Source: an uncultured Schlesneria sp.
GTDB taxonomy: Bacteria > Planctomycetota > Planctomycetia > Planctomycetales > Planctomycetaceae
Reading direction: 5' to 3'
Length of the DNA: 64,000 bases
NCBI GenBank assembly: GCA_903840265.1
Contig: CAIMFH010000147.1
Coordinates: 124,001 to 188,000, forward strand
How positions within the stretch are numbered: position 1 is the first letter of the stretch; each line of letters starts with the position of its first letter. A program made the position numbers and the translations under genes. The notes beneath the pieces are model-generated. The model was not told the DNA's origin, did not search any database, and worked only from the letters and a program-made list of their open reading frames with translations. Below, one piece after another: positions 39,011-47,996 of the stretch.

Positions 39011-40360
39011 CTAGCTGTCGAGGCCCTTCAGGCGGCCGGTGCTGTCGCCGAGTTGGTCGATGCCGGAGTCCATGCGATCGAGCAGCGATAAGAACAGGTT
39101 GTTCAGCGGCGTGTCCTTCGGATACGACAGTTGACGACCGGCGTTGATGGTGCCGCCTCCGCGACCGGCCAACAGGATTGGCAGGTCATGATGATCGTGG
39201 CGGTTGCCGTCGGCGATCGCGCTGCCGTAGACGATCATAGATTGATCGAGCAGCGTTCCGTTGCCTTCGCGGATGCCGTCCAACTTTTCCAGGAACTTGG
39301 CGAAGTGGCCGACCAGGTATTTGTCGATCTTCTTCAGTTGGTCGATCCAGTCCTGCTTATTCTGATGATGCGACAAGTGATGATGCCCATCGTTAATGCC
39401 GATCATCGGATAGCTGCGATTGCTTCCTTCATTGGCCATCATGAAGGTGGCAACGCGAGTCGTGTCCGTCTGGAACGCCAGCGTCATCAGGTCGAACATC
39501 AACGTGATGTGTTCGTCCAATTGCTTGGGGACACCATTCGGCAGCTTCATCTCGGGAATCGTACGCTTCGAATCGTCTTCGCGTGAGCGTTCGATCCGTT
39601 GCTCGATCTCGCGGACGCTGGAGAAGTATTCGTCGATCTTACGTCGATCGGTCTGGCCGAGTTGTTGCTTCAGTCGTGAGGCGTCGTCGCTGACCAGATC
39701 GAGGATGCTTTTGCGGTACTCGTTTCGCTTGGCGAGACCCTTGGCCGCATCTCGATCATCAGCCGACCCGAACAGACGTTCGAAGACGAGCTTCGGATTG
39801 ATCTCTTTGGCCATCGGGGTGGAAGCCGTTTTCCACGAGATGTTGTTGGAGTAGGCGCAGCTATAACCCGAATCGCACTGGCCGGCGTTGCGGCCCCCTT
39901 CGGTCCCGAGTTCGATCGATGGCAGTCGGGTCTGCGTGCCGATTTTTTCGGCGGCGACCTGGTCGACTGACTGACCGACCTTGATGTCGACGCCACCGGT
40001 TTTGACGGGGTGAGCTCCGGTGAGGAATGCGGCGGACGAGCGAGCGTGATCGCCCGGACCGTCACCTTTGGCTCGCGCGTTGTCTTGAGCCAGACCCTTG
40101 AGAACGCAGACTTTCTCTTTCACTTTCCCCAACGATTCGAGCGTTGGTGACAGTTCCCAGTTCCAGCCTTCACCCTTCGGTTCCCAGTCGGGAACGATGA
40201 CGCCGTTGGGAACGAAGACGAAAGCCATTCGTTTCGGCGCGCTGATTGAACCCGCGGCATATCCGGTTCCGGGAATCATTGCTTCCAGAAGCGGCAACCC
40301 CAGGACGGCTCCCAATCCTTTGACAAACGTGCGTCGTTCAAGTTTGGGATGCCTGCTCAT
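39011..40360 (-). CDS. DUF1552 family protein (Tat-exported)
   Basis: DUF1552 protein of 449 residues. The start is the ATG at 40360, giving a Tat signal (ERRTFVKGLGAVLGLPLLEAMIPG); the track ORF adds 24 codons. Motifs: RMAFVFVPNGVIVPDWEPKGEG, KEKVCVLKGLAQ, DHARSSAAFLTGAHP, DSGYSCAYSNNISW, and NDGHHHLSHHQNK near the middle, all characteristic of DUF1552. The family is a hallmark of planctomycetes and Verrucomicrobia and is usually encoded with the DUF1592 cytochrome gene, as is the case here two genes upstream. It may form an exported redox complex with that cytochrome, but this is inferred from gene pairing. Confidence 0.93.
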   Translation of the reverse strand: MSRHPKLERRTFVKGLGAVLGLPLLEAMIPGTGYAAGSISAPKRMAFVFVPNGVIVPDWEPKGEGWNWELSPTLESLGKVKEKVCVLKGLAQDNARAKGDGPGDHARSSAAFLTGAHPVKTGGVDIKVGQSVDQVAAEKIGTQTRLPSIELGTEGGRNAGQCDSGYSCAYSNNISWKTASTPMAKEINPKLVFERLFGSADDRDAAKGLAKRNEYRKSILDLVSDDASRLKQQLGQTDRRKIDEYFSSVREIEQRIERSREDDSKRTIPEMKLPNGVPKQLDEHITLMFDLMTLAFQTDTTRVATFMMANEGSNRSYPMIGINDGHHHLSHHQNKQDWIDQLKKIDKYLVGHFAKFLEKLDGIREGNGTLLDQSMIVYGSAIADGNRHDHHDLPILLAGRGGGTINAGRQLSYPKDTPLNNLFLSLLDRMDSGIDQLGDSTGRLKGLDS

Positions 40361-40458
40361 GACGAACCTTTGCAAAGTTGGCCGCAAACACGGGTCGGAA
40401 ATTGCCGTGAGCGAATCAAATGATCCGCTCACGGCTAGCTTCCATTATATCGACATTT

Positions 40459-41478
40459 TCAATCTTGCGAATCTTGAGGTGCGGCTCCGCCTTCTTCGCC
40501 ATCGAATTTACGACGATCCAGTCGTTTGAATCGTTGCTCGTTCAAAGCCTTCCGTTTTGGCTTCTTAGGACCGTCGAATTTCTTGGCACCGGAAAACTGG
40601 CCGCCTGAGAACTGACCCCCGCCTCCCCCGGTACTTCCGCCAGCGCCACCACCTTGGTTTTCAAAGTTGCCGCGTCGTGGAGGTCGGTATTCGCCTTGAG
40701 GGAACTGTTGTCCCTGGTTGTTGCCATAGGGAGGTCGGCGCGGTGGCGGATAGCCTTCTTGATTCCGATTGCCGCCCTGGTTCCCACCTTGAAACTGGTT
40801 GCCACCCTGGTTGTAGCTGCCACCTTGGTTGCTGCCCTGATTGTGACCGCCACCCTGGTAGCCACCTTCGTTGCGGCGTGGTGGTCGACTTTCTTGTTGT
40901 CCGCCCTGTTGAGGGTATCGGTTGTTTCCCTGTCCCTGTTGTGGATAGCGCGATCCACCCTGCTGTGGGAACCGTGGTGGCCGATCCTGGTCATTCCCTT
41001 GGGCGAATCGTTCTTTCAACGGCGGGCGGGCGGTGAATTCCTGACGCTTTTCCTGCACCGGTGCGGGCGCTGGAGTTGCGGCGGTCCCGGTCGGTTCGCT
41101 GAGCCAATCGGCGATCGCACCACGCAGGAAACGCCAATCTTCACCGATCTTACGGCCGGGCAGTCCCTGTTCTTTGACGAGGCGACGAATCTGGCCGTAT
41201 TCAACTTTCAGATACGCAGCGGCATCTTCCAACGTCAGGACGTCCAGTTCGCTCATGACTTCGCCGAGGTCATCTTCGTCGAACAATTCGTCAATCATGG
41301 ACCGGGCGGCTTCGAGTTCTTCATCATCTTCGAATTCGTCGGCGTCGACTTCCGCGAGTTCTTCATCACTGAACTCTTCGTCGAGGTTCTCTTCGAGATC
41401 CTCATCAGCTTCGATGTCGGCGACATGCATCTGAGCAGCCGGGTCCAGATGGTCTTCGGGCAATTCTTGATCGTTCAT
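40459..41478 (-). CDS. HTH (MerR/excisionase-like) protein with R/G/Q/N-rich disordered tail
   Basis: Cytoplasmic protein of 339 residues with three parts. Residues 1-80 are very acidic (EADEDLEENLDEEFSDEEL). A MerR/excisionase-type helix-turn-helix follows (LTLEDAAAYLKVEYGQIRRLVKEQGLPGRKIGEDWRFLRGAIADWL). The last 190 residues are a low-complexity tract rich in Gln, Gly, Asn, Arg and Tyr, with RPPRR blocks and GGNQ/GGYN repeats, ending in a Lys/Arg-rich patch. Such a tail resembles RGG/prion-like regions. The second of two tandem ATG codons, at 41478, has AAGGA at the better spacing. The gene sits between the DUF1592 and DUF1552 genes. DNA/RNA binding is inferred from the HTH and basic tail. 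Confidence 0.82.
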   Translation of the reverse strand: MNDQELPEDHLDPAAQMHVADIEADEDLEENLDEEFSDEELAEVDADEFEDDEELEAARSMIDELFDEDDLGEVMSELDVLTLEDAAAYLKVEYGQIRRLVKEQGLPGRKIGEDWRFLRGAIADWLSEPTGTAATPAPAPVQEKRQEFTARPPLKERFAQGNDQDRPPRFPQQGGSRYPQQGQGNNRYPQQGGQQESRPPRRNEGGYQGGGHNQGSNQGGSYNQGGNQFQGGNQGGNRNQEGYPPPRRPPYGNNQGQQFPQGEYRPPRRGNFENQGGGAGGSTGGGGGQFSGGQFSGAKKFDGPKKPKRKALNEQRFKRLDRRKFDGEEGGAAPQDSQD

Positions 41479-41677
41479 CATCTTTCCTTCGCACTGGGCG
41501 GCAGATCCGCCTCGTTCAAACGAGGCACTCGCCACCGACTTCACATCGAACCTCGGTCGGGCCAGCCTGTTGCCGCCCTATCTCCCACGCACGCCGAGGC
41601 ACGTTGCGTTGGCAAAAATCAGTACCCGAATCCGGAACATCTCGCACAAGGAGGGCGACGGCCCGTCCGACAAGCTT

Positions 41678-44290
41678 CTACTTGGATTCTTCTCCACGTC
41701 GCATCCGAAACGGATCGCTCTTCGCGATTTCGGCGACAAGCACTGAAAATCGGAACTTCTGTTCCTTCAAAGTTTTCACAATCTTATCCGTCGCACAGCG
41801 ATCATAGAACTCTAAACCGCGCCCCAAAGCATAAGTCAGCATCTTTTCTGACAGACATTCACCGAATTCGCATTCTTTCCCGCGTAGCACATGTGCCAAT
41901 TCCAAGGGGCCATGAAAGCGACTTCCGCCGGGAAGTTCTCCCGTTGTATCCAAGGGTTTGCCATTGTCGAGGTCTCGCCAGCGGCCAATAGCATCGAAGT
42001 TCTCGATCCCGAAACCCAATTGATCCATCACCTTATGGCAAGAATTGCAGCTTGGATTCTGGCGATGCAACTCGAGTTGCTGCCGTAAGGTTAAGTCGGG
42101 TGAGGCTTTGGCAGTCTCGGCCAGTTCGGGAACGTTTGGGGGTGGCGGTGGTGGAGGTTTGTCCAGAATCACTTCCATTACCCATTTGCCACGTTTGACG
42201 GGGGACGTCCGGTCGGGGTTGGAAGTGAGCGTCAGAATGCTGGCCTGAGTGAGCAGACCGGCTCGATTTTTTCCTTCGAGGCTGACTCGCTGAAAGTCCC
42301 CTTTGACATCCGGCAACCCGTAATGACGGGCCAGACGTTCGTTCACATAGCTGTATTCGCCATCGAGGAAATCCAGGATTGAGCGATCTTCTCGCATGAT
42401 CGCTTCAAAGAACCGGCGAGTTTCTTGCTTCATTTCGTCGCGAAGATCCGGGCCAAACTCGGGGAACTTCTCGGGATCGGGGGTCACTTCATTCAGGATA
42501 CGCAGTTGCAGCCACTGTTCGGCGAAGTTGTCGACCAAAGCTTGCGACTTGGGATCCTTGAGCATTCGCCGAACCTGATCTTCCAGGACGGCATCGTGGT
42601 GCAGATCACCCTGAGCCGCCTGCGCGAGGAGTTGCTCGTCAGGCATGCTGCTCCAGAGGAAGTAAGAGAGTCGCGAGGCGAGTTCGTAGTCGTTCAACGC
42701 ATGCTTGTCTTCTGGATCATCCGGCTTTTTGTCGGTCTCGATGCGGTAGAGGAAGTGTGGCGACACCAGGACGGCGGTGACAGCCACCCGCATTCCGAAC
42801 GGAAACGGTTCTCCGTTTTTGACGGCTTGCTCGACGAAGCCGACGTAACGTTCGACTTCGGCCTCGGTCACCGGGCGGCGAAATGCACGACGAACGAACG
42901 GCTGCAGATTTTCTCGAGCAGCCTGAGCCACCGTCTTTTCGGTAGCGGGGATGACTGCCACCAGTTGCCGGTGGGACGCGGGGAGTTCAGCTGGTTCCAG
43001 ATCCAACGGCCCGATAATTTCGACATCGCGGACGATCAGATTGCGATCGCGTCTGGACTTGTCTTTTGCTTTCTCGTCGTAAAAGTCATTGAGAAATGCG
43101 ACCGCCAGCTTGTGATGCCCTTTGGATGCTTTGAAGCGAAATTCGCATGTTTCCGGGCTGGCATCTTTCGCGCTAACATCAAACGTATGAAACGCCTTGC
43201 CATCCAGTCGGTATTCCATCTTGGCGTGTTCGTCCCCGGCCGGGGTTTCCGCCGCTTTAGTCCGCAACAGGTATTCACCTGTCAGAGGGAACTCCATTTC
43301 GGCCGTGACATCTCCGAGCGAAACCAGGATGGTGGCATCTTCTCCATGCGGGTGGACGGCTTTACTCTGTTTCAACTGGTTGCGCGCGAACTCACGCACG
43401 ACGGGCTTGTTGGGATCGACAACGATGATCGCTTCGGCGGCGATCTTTTCGGCGGCATCCAGGTACTTTTCCATCAGCAGCGTCGGCAGGGACAACACGT
43501 CGCCAATGTTGTCGAAACCATAGCCGACATCGTCCGAAGGAAAATCATCGGCGGGGCGAACAGCGACTCCCAGCAGGTCTCGAATGGTGTTGTTGTATTC
43601 CGATCGGTTGAGTCGCCGGATCGTCACGCGGCCGGGATCCGAGACCTTCGTGCAATCGATACGAAACAAGGCCGCTTCGAGGTACTCTATGAGCTGCGCC
43701 TTTTCTGCCGCGGTCGGCTGGGGACTATCCGCCGGGGGCATATTTCCGTTCGAGATCATCTCGAACGATCGCTCCCACGTTTTGCGATCCTTCAGCATCG
43801 CCGCTTCGTCTTGATACTTCGCGAACGAGATCCCTGCTTCGGCGTCATCACCGCTGTGGCACTGGCCGCAGTACTTCGTGACGACGGGCGCGACGGCTTG
43901 CGCATACGTCGGTTTCGGTGGCCCAGACTCGGCCGCCTGGGTATGTCGTTTCGTGGAAGTCATCAGAAACAGTAGTAGCAACACGACCGTGGTGGCTGCG
44001 GCCGACAGACCCGCCCCGACCAGGAATGAAGAGCGATCAATGCGTTGCCACCAACTCGTTTTCCGCTCCGGCGGTCGATTCGATTTGGCTCGCTCACCCC
44101 AGGACAAACTGTCGCCACGCTTTGATTTAGGGGTCGGCAGTTCCTCGTTGTCGATCTCGGTCGCTTCCAAAGCGGGCACAGTATAAGTGTGCTGGCAATC
44201 TCGATTTGGACATTTCCCGCGTCGACCAGCAAACTTCGCGTCGACCCGAAAGGCCTGGCCGCAGGCAGCGCAGGTCACGGGAATATGCAT
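41678..44290 (-). CDS. Zinc-ribbon, membrane-anchored planctomycete cytochrome c with DUF1587/1592/1588/1585-type domains
   Basis: Protein of 870 residues starting at the ATG at 44290. The first 40 residues hold a zinc-ribbon-like motif (CAACGQAF...GKCPNRDCQHTY). Then a basic linker, one membrane anchor (LVGAGLSAAATTVVLLLLFLM) and a cytochrome c part with CGQCH (near 140) and NMPPADSPQPT. The rest follows the order of the planctomycete family: IRRLNRSEYNNTIRDLLGV (DUF1587), FVRRAFRRPVTEAEVERY (DUF1595), YELASRLSYFLWSSMPD (DUF1592), EGKNRAGLLTQASILTLTSNP (DUF1588) and ELPGGSRFHGPLELAHVL (DUF1585). Most relatives have a signal peptide instead of this zinc ribbon and anchor. Role: periplasmic electron transfer or heme redox, substrate unknown. 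Confidence 0.93.
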   Translation of the reverse strand: MHIPVTCAACGQAFRVDAKFAGRRGKCPNRDCQHTYTVPALEATEIDNEELPTPKSKRGDSLSWGERAKSNRPPERKTSWWQRIDRSSFLVGAGLSAAATTVVLLLLFLMTSTKRHTQAAESGPPKPTYAQAVAPVVTKYCGQCHSGDDAEAGISFAKYQDEAAMLKDRKTWERSFEMISNGNMPPADSPQPTAAEKAQLIEYLEAALFRIDCTKVSDPGRVTIRRLNRSEYNNTIRDLLGVAVRPADDFPSDDVGYGFDNIGDVLSLPTLLMEKYLDAAEKIAAEAIIVVDPNKPVVREFARNQLKQSKAVHPHGEDATILVSLGDVTAEMEFPLTGEYLLRTKAAETPAGDEHAKMEYRLDGKAFHTFDVSAKDASPETCEFRFKASKGHHKLAVAFLNDFYDEKAKDKSRRDRNLIVRDVEIIGPLDLEPAELPASHRQLVAVIPATEKTVAQAARENLQPFVRRAFRRPVTEAEVERYVGFVEQAVKNGEPFPFGMRVAVTAVLVSPHFLYRIETDKKPDDPEDKHALNDYELASRLSYFLWSSMPDEQLLAQAAQGDLHHDAVLEDQVRRMLKDPKSQALVDNFAEQWLQLRILNEVTPDPEKFPEFGPDLRDEMKQETRRFFEAIMREDRSILDFLDGEYSYVNERLARHYGLPDVKGDFQRVSLEGKNRAGLLTQASILTLTSNPDRTSPVKRGKWVMEVILDKPPPPPPPNVPELAETAKASPDLTLRQQLELHRQNPSCNSCHKVMDQLGFGIENFDAIGRWRDLDNGKPLDTTGELPGGSRFHGPLELAHVLRGKECEFGECLSEKMLTYALGRGLEFYDRCATDKIVKTLKEQKFRFSVLVAEIAKSDPFRMRRGEESK

Positions 44291-44460
44291 GGCAACACCT
44301 TCGAGCAGCGACAAGGACGGAGGGATTTACCGGGGTGGGAGTGAAGCATGAAAGTATAACTGGCCAAAAGACCCAAAGTCCACGAGCAGTATTTTGCGAA
44401 TGGTCCATCCCGTGATCGAGCGAGCTGGAGGCAGTGGATTCGAGAGGAGCAGAGAAGAGT

Positions 44461-44500
44461 TTTAGCCACGGATGAGACACCGATTGAACACGGATGAAGA
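44461..44500. repeat. Short repeat element with two CACGGATGA units
   Basis: TTTAGCCACGGATGAGACAC followed by CGATTGAACACGGATGAA. Strings of this kind recur in intergenic regions of some environmental genomes; within this window only one copy is seen. Confidence 0.4.
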
Positions 44501-44878
44501 GTGAATCGTAGGTGGCAACAATTCGACGGGAAAGAATCCCGCTGAAGAGCCGTTGCTCAAGGACTGCGCGCACACGCAAAACATATAAGGGCACTGAAGA
44601 TAAGGCGTGTGGCAATGAAGCTGCCATCGCAGTGACAGATGCATTCTTGAGTCGAAATGGGACCGCGCTTCGTTTCGTCAAAAAAGCTGATCGCGCCGTC
44701 GCTACAATTGTTAAGATCTGCCTCATCCCACGCGTCGCAGTTGCCGATAGAAACTCTTGTCTTACCTGCCAACCACCTTCAACGGCCTTGCGGCTGGCTC
44801 CGTTTTGTCGCGGTTCAGACCCGACGGAATGATGTTGCAGTCGGTTGTTCGTGGGCAAGACGATGGGGCGATCGGACA

Positions 44879-44910
44879 ACCCCTCGTCCACTTCAGTGTG
44901 GACGAGGGGT
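44879..44910 (-). terminator. Hairpin downstream of the NuoL-like operon
   Basis: Perfect 13-bp stem ACCCCTCGTCCAC / GTGGACGAGGGGT, 6-base loop, 9 bases past the stop of the minus-strand operon. No T-run follows, so termination is inferred from stem strength and position. Confidence 0.5.
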
Positions 44911-44918
44911 GCGCCGAT

Positions 44919-46805
44919 CTACGCCACCAGAATCAGCGTCAGCAACAGCGTCGCTGTCCCGAGGAGCATCGTCGCGACGTAAAAATCGATTCGCGACACC
45001 TGCAGTCCTTCGATTCGGAATCCAATCCAAGCCGTTCCCTGGACAAGCAACCGTCGCCACGCTCGATCAATCGCAATCGCATCCACAGATCGAGCGAAGA
45101 ACCGGCTGATCGAGTGCCAGGGAGTGCGGAAGACCGATTGAAACAACGGATCCACATACATTCGCTCTCGTCTCAGGCGAGCAAGCGATTCCCAAGCACT
45201 CGCTGATACTGGAAACGCGGTCTGGCCGGTTCGCCAGCCGATCACGAAGCCGATCAGAACCAAGACCTGTCCGATCCCCCACCGCATCCATTCGTCGGAG
45301 CTCATCGGCGTGGTGACGATCTGCCATGACCAGAAACCAATAGCGGCGGCAAGGAGCAGGATGCTCACGAATCCCAAGGCGGGGCCTCGCAGCGACGGCA
45401 CCATCGGCACTCGAAGACCGCAAGTATCTTCCAAGGGACGCGATCTGGCCAATCCTCCCGCGACTGCGAATGCGGACAGTCCTTGAGCGATCCACAGGCC
45501 GTACACCCACTCCCAATGCTCGGCCATCGCGCTTGATGGATCGGTCGCATCGGCAGCGTCATCGTTACTTGCTGCCTCCAGCGACCTCACCTGCATGGGC
45601 TGTGTGTTGAGTTCAATCAGTGAGTGTTGCATCCAACCAAACGGGAGTAGCCCCGCGATCGCCAACGAGCCGCACCAGGCCGCCACCGATGATGTCCGTT
45701 GAACAGCTTGATCGAGACGTGGCGATCCAAACAGCAGAAAGGCTGCCATCGAGATAATGCACAGGTGGCCGATGCACAACGCGACAGCCGGTGGCTGTCC
45801 ACTGCCGAGTGCGACCAAGACCACGCCCATTTGAGACGTGACAAGATAGGTCAGCCTGCGATGTTGTTCGAGTTGTCCACCGGCGACAAATGCTCCGAGA
45901 ATGGCACCGAGCGTGCCGAAGCCCCCCAGTAACGTTAGTGACGTTTCAGAAGCCGCCAGTAAAGGCTGACATTTCAGTAGCACCCAGATTCCCGCAGGCA
46001 CATATCCCACAGCATAGATGAGGATGCACGAGGGACTCTCCCACGTCGAAGACTGATAGTGCCAGCCAAACCAGGGAAACAGCCCGCAACGGCAGAGCGA
46101 GCTGATCACGATCAGGCTGCCGATGAGTCCGATCATGGCGGGGTTGTCCGTTGCCAACCGACGAAGGCCCTCGTTTGACAGCACTTCAGTGAACGAACTC
46201 GAACCCTCCACGACGCCGATCAACACCACGGCCCAGAAGAGGAGTAAGTCACTCATCAAGCCGACCACTAAGGCACGATGCATCCCTTGTGTCGTGGATG
46301 CAGACGATGATCGACTTGTCAGCAACAGCGTCCCCGCCGACAACATCAACCAGCACGCGAGCATGTGAACCAAGGTTGTCGCCATCACCAGGCCACTCGC
46401 CGAAGCAACGACGATCGCCGCCGCAATCTTGAAGCGAACCGCCGTCGCTGACTGTGATCTGTCGCCGCAGAACGTTGCCGTCAACCACGCCAGTGTTGTC
46501 ATTATGGCAAGCCAGATGACTGCGTACTTGTCGACGTGCCATCCCCAATTGATCTGCTGAGGTCGCACTCCCGCCGTCACGAGCCAAGGTCCCAGTTCTG
46601 CACCAACGATGGGAAGACCAGTGACCTGCATGATCACGAAGAGGCTTATCGCACCGACACAGCCGCTCGCCAAACCGCCAGTTGCGGAAAGCGAGGCTGC
46701 TCGTTCTGATCGACTATTGAACAGCAGCAATAACAGTCCGATGACGGCTCCCAGCAAGGGGAGCGCTACCGGTGCGACGATCAGCCACTGAGTGAAAATG
46801 GTCAT
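44919..46805 (-). CDS. NuoL/M-like proton-conducting-type membrane protein (divergent)
   Basis: Protein of 628 residues with about 14-16 membrane segments. It resembles complex I antiporter-like subunits: TM regions, a PFHxWLPDAM-like region as SLCRCGLFPWFGWHYQSSTWESPSCILIYAVGYV, and a long amphipathic C-terminal part (RERMYVDPLFQSVFRTPWHSISRFF) like the NuoL lateral helix. By hand alignment the usual TM5 Glu is replaced (LACWLMLSAG), and the TM7 Lys and following His are also replaced (Arg/Cys and Tyr). Its ATG overlaps the upstream NuoK-like stop by 4 bases. Function: possibly a structural or altered ion-conducting subunit. No hydrophilic complex I genes are near. Confidence 0.75.
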   Translation of the reverse strand: MTIFTQWLIVAPVALPLLGAVIGLLLLLFNSRSERAASLSATGGLASGCVGAISLFVIMQVTGLPIVGAELGPWLVTAGVRPQQINWGWHVDKYAVIWLAIMTTLAWLTATFCGDRSQSATAVRFKIAAAIVVASASGLVMATTLVHMLACWLMLSAGTLLLTSRSSSASTTQGMHRALVVGLMSDLLLFWAVVLIGVVEGSSSFTEVLSNEGLRRLATDNPAMIGLIGSLIVISSLCRCGLFPWFGWHYQSSTWESPSCILIYAVGYVPAGIWVLLKCQPLLAASETSLTLLGGFGTLGAILGAFVAGGQLEQHRRLTYLVTSQMGVVLVALGSGQPPAVALCIGHLCIISMAAFLLFGSPRLDQAVQRTSSVAAWCGSLAIAGLLPFGWMQHSLIELNTQPMQVRSLEAASNDDAADATDPSSAMAEHWEWVYGLWIAQGLSAFAVAGGLARSRPLEDTCGLRVPMVPSLRGPALGFVSILLLAAAIGFWSWQIVTTPMSSDEWMRWGIGQVLVLIGFVIGWRTGQTAFPVSASAWESLARLRRERMYVDPLFQSVFRTPWHSISRFFARSVDAIAIDRAWRRLLVQGTAWIGFRIEGLQVSRIDFYVATMLLGTATLLLTLILVA

Positions 46806-47104
46806 TCGAGGGCCTGCGATCCATCAGCAGAAGCTGTCCCTTCTGGTAAGGACTTCTTTGCGATGGGGATCATCCAGATGCCCCACAGGCAAAACACCAA
46901 TAGCAATGCTGCGGCCGCGAGATCGAATTCATCGCTGAAAAGGTAGCCGCCACCAGTCACAAACATGATCGCAACCCCCTGCACCAGCACGCCCATCGCC
47001 AGGACGCGATCGCGAACCGAACGCCCGGCGACGACGGCCATTCCGCCGATCGTGATCAGCAGGCAGCCGAGCAAGAGGCCGCGATTCCAATCGATATGAT
47101 CCAT
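46802..47104 (-). CDS. NuoK/MnhC-like small membrane protein
   Basis: Three-TM protein of 100 residues, about the size of NuoK/MnhC. Segments: GLLLGCLLITIGGMAVVAGRSV, LAMGVLVQGVAIMFVTGGGYLF and AAAALLLVFCLWGIWMIPIAKK. The pattern GGMAVVAGRSVRDRVLAMG echoes the NuoK 'GLLARRNLIRMLMG' region. However, the two conserved membrane Glu residues of NuoK (TM2 and TM3) are not visible, so proton transfer as in complex I seems unlikely. It overlaps the NuoL-like start by 4 bases and sits between the NuoJ-like and NuoL-like genes, the same order as nuoJKL. Confidence 0.65.
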   Translation of the reverse strand: MDHIDWNRGLLLGCLLITIGGMAVVAGRSVRDRVLAMGVLVQGVAIMFVTGGGYLFSDEFDLAAAALLLVFCLWGIWMIPIAKKSLPEGTASADGSQALE

Positions 47105-47122
47105 AATGGTTGGTGCCTCAAG

Positions 47123-47974
47123 TCACGTGGCTTGTTCCGTTGCTGGCTGATCACCGTCTTGAATACGGCGTTCCAGGCTTGCTGAAGCTGAATCTTCACC
47201 ATCCGAAGTCGAACGCTTTGCCACTGCCGCGGAAAAAGAGATGAAGGCCAGTACCGACAACAGGATGACGATATCCGGGCGTTTGCCAAATGCCGTCAAC
47301 GTAGCCAATCCTGAATGTTGGTCAGCGGCAGGGATGTTGAGCAGACTTCGAATTCGCGCCGACTGAGGCAATGCAGACAGCCGCCGTGTGGGAGTGGCTC
47401 GTGATGATTCGGCACGCAGCGCGTAGTGAATCGTCCCGATCAACAGCACCGAGACAACCAGCCCTGTCGCACCACTCAACCAAATCGCTGCGCCGGCTTT
47501 GTCCTCCAGCTTCGAGAAGAGCTGCGGCCAAAGGTCTTCCGTTCGCAGTGGTCTGCCGGACCAGTATTCCTTGACCAGGTAGATGACGCAGGCAAACCCC
47601 AGCAGCGCTAACAACGACGCGGTGCCAGTCAACTTTTCGGCGGCGCAAATGATCGCATTCATGATGGACATCAGGCCGAACCAAACGGCTTGGCCACGAG
47701 GATGGGGTCGGCCAACCAGCAGGACGGCCGCGATGACGGACAGGACTGCTTGTCCGATGAACAAGTAGTCCTGAGTACTCCACGATCGCCAGGTCGCCAC
47801 CCCGCGCGGATCACCGCCGATCGTGAAGGCCAGGAACGCGAGGTAAATCAGCGCCAGCAACATCGCTCCAGACCGAACTTGCGGTTTGAAGCGGGCTGAT
47901 TGCCAAACGGCCAATCCGACGACGCAGACTCCCAGCAGCACGACGAGCCACCAGGGTCTGTGCGAGTCATCCAT
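47123..47974 (-). CDS. NuoJ-like membrane protein
   Basis: Membrane protein of 283 residues with about seven hydrophobic segments, longer than usual NuoJ (around 170-200). The segment AVWFGLMSIMNAIICAAEKLTGTASLLALLGFACVIYLVKEYW occupies the position of the NuoJ TM2-TM3 unit, and TLTAFGKRPDIVILLSVLAFISFSAAVAKR resembles the NuoJ final segment. Similarity is weak and assigned largely from the J-K-L gene order. An additional soluble loop (SGRPLRTEDLWPQLFSKLEDKAG) and a Ser/Thr-rich C-terminal tail are unusual. The ATG at 47974 is the first plausible start. It may be a membrane scaffold rather than a true NuoJ. Confidence 0.55.
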   Translation of the reverse strand: MDDSHRPWWLVVLLGVCVVGLAVWQSARFKPQVRSGAMLLALIYLAFLAFTIGGDPRGVATWRSWSTQDYLFIGQAVLSVIAAVLLVGRPHPRGQAVWFGLMSIMNAIICAAEKLTGTASLLALLGFACVIYLVKEYWSGRPLRTEDLWPQLFSKLEDKAGAAIWLSGATGLVVSVLLIGTIHYALRAESSRATPTRRLSALPQSARIRSLLNIPAADQHSGLATLTAFGKRPDIVILLSVLAFISFSAAVAKRSTSDGEDSASASLERRIQDGDQPATEQAT

Positions 47975-47996
47975 GAATCACCGGGCTCAACTGAAG

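Larger units (their letters stand above)
44291..44918. other. Intergenic stretch with small repeats
   Basis: No supported gene in 628 bases. It contains a direct repeat of CACGGATGA at 44467-44475 and 44489-44497 in the string GCCACGGATGAGACACCGATTG, and a hairpin ACCCCTCGTCCAC / GTGGACGAGGGGT at 44879-44910 just downstream of the minus-strand stop at 44919. Predicted ORFs here look like shadows or non-coding. Confidence 0.45.

Noticed and set aside
40620-40930. Dense short repeats that look like a CRISPR array
   Set aside because: The repeats are codon-level (GGN CAR and similar) in the open reading frame of the HTH protein; there are no regular repeat-spacer units.
40654-41991. Long plus-strand ORF of 445 codons opposite the HTH/RGG-like gene
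   Set aside because: It is the antisense shadow of a low-complexity Gly/Gln/Asn-rich gene and of the DUF1592 gene's 3' end; its protein has no domain pattern.
42425-43975. Plus-strand ORF of 516 codons
   Set aside because: It lies wholly opposite the DUF1592 cytochrome gene, whose domains are clearly recognisable on the minus strand.
44127-44891. Minus-strand ORF of 254 codons upstream of the cytochrome gene
   Set aside because: It overlaps the real start of the cytochrome gene in another frame and has no family resemblance or ribosome-binding site.
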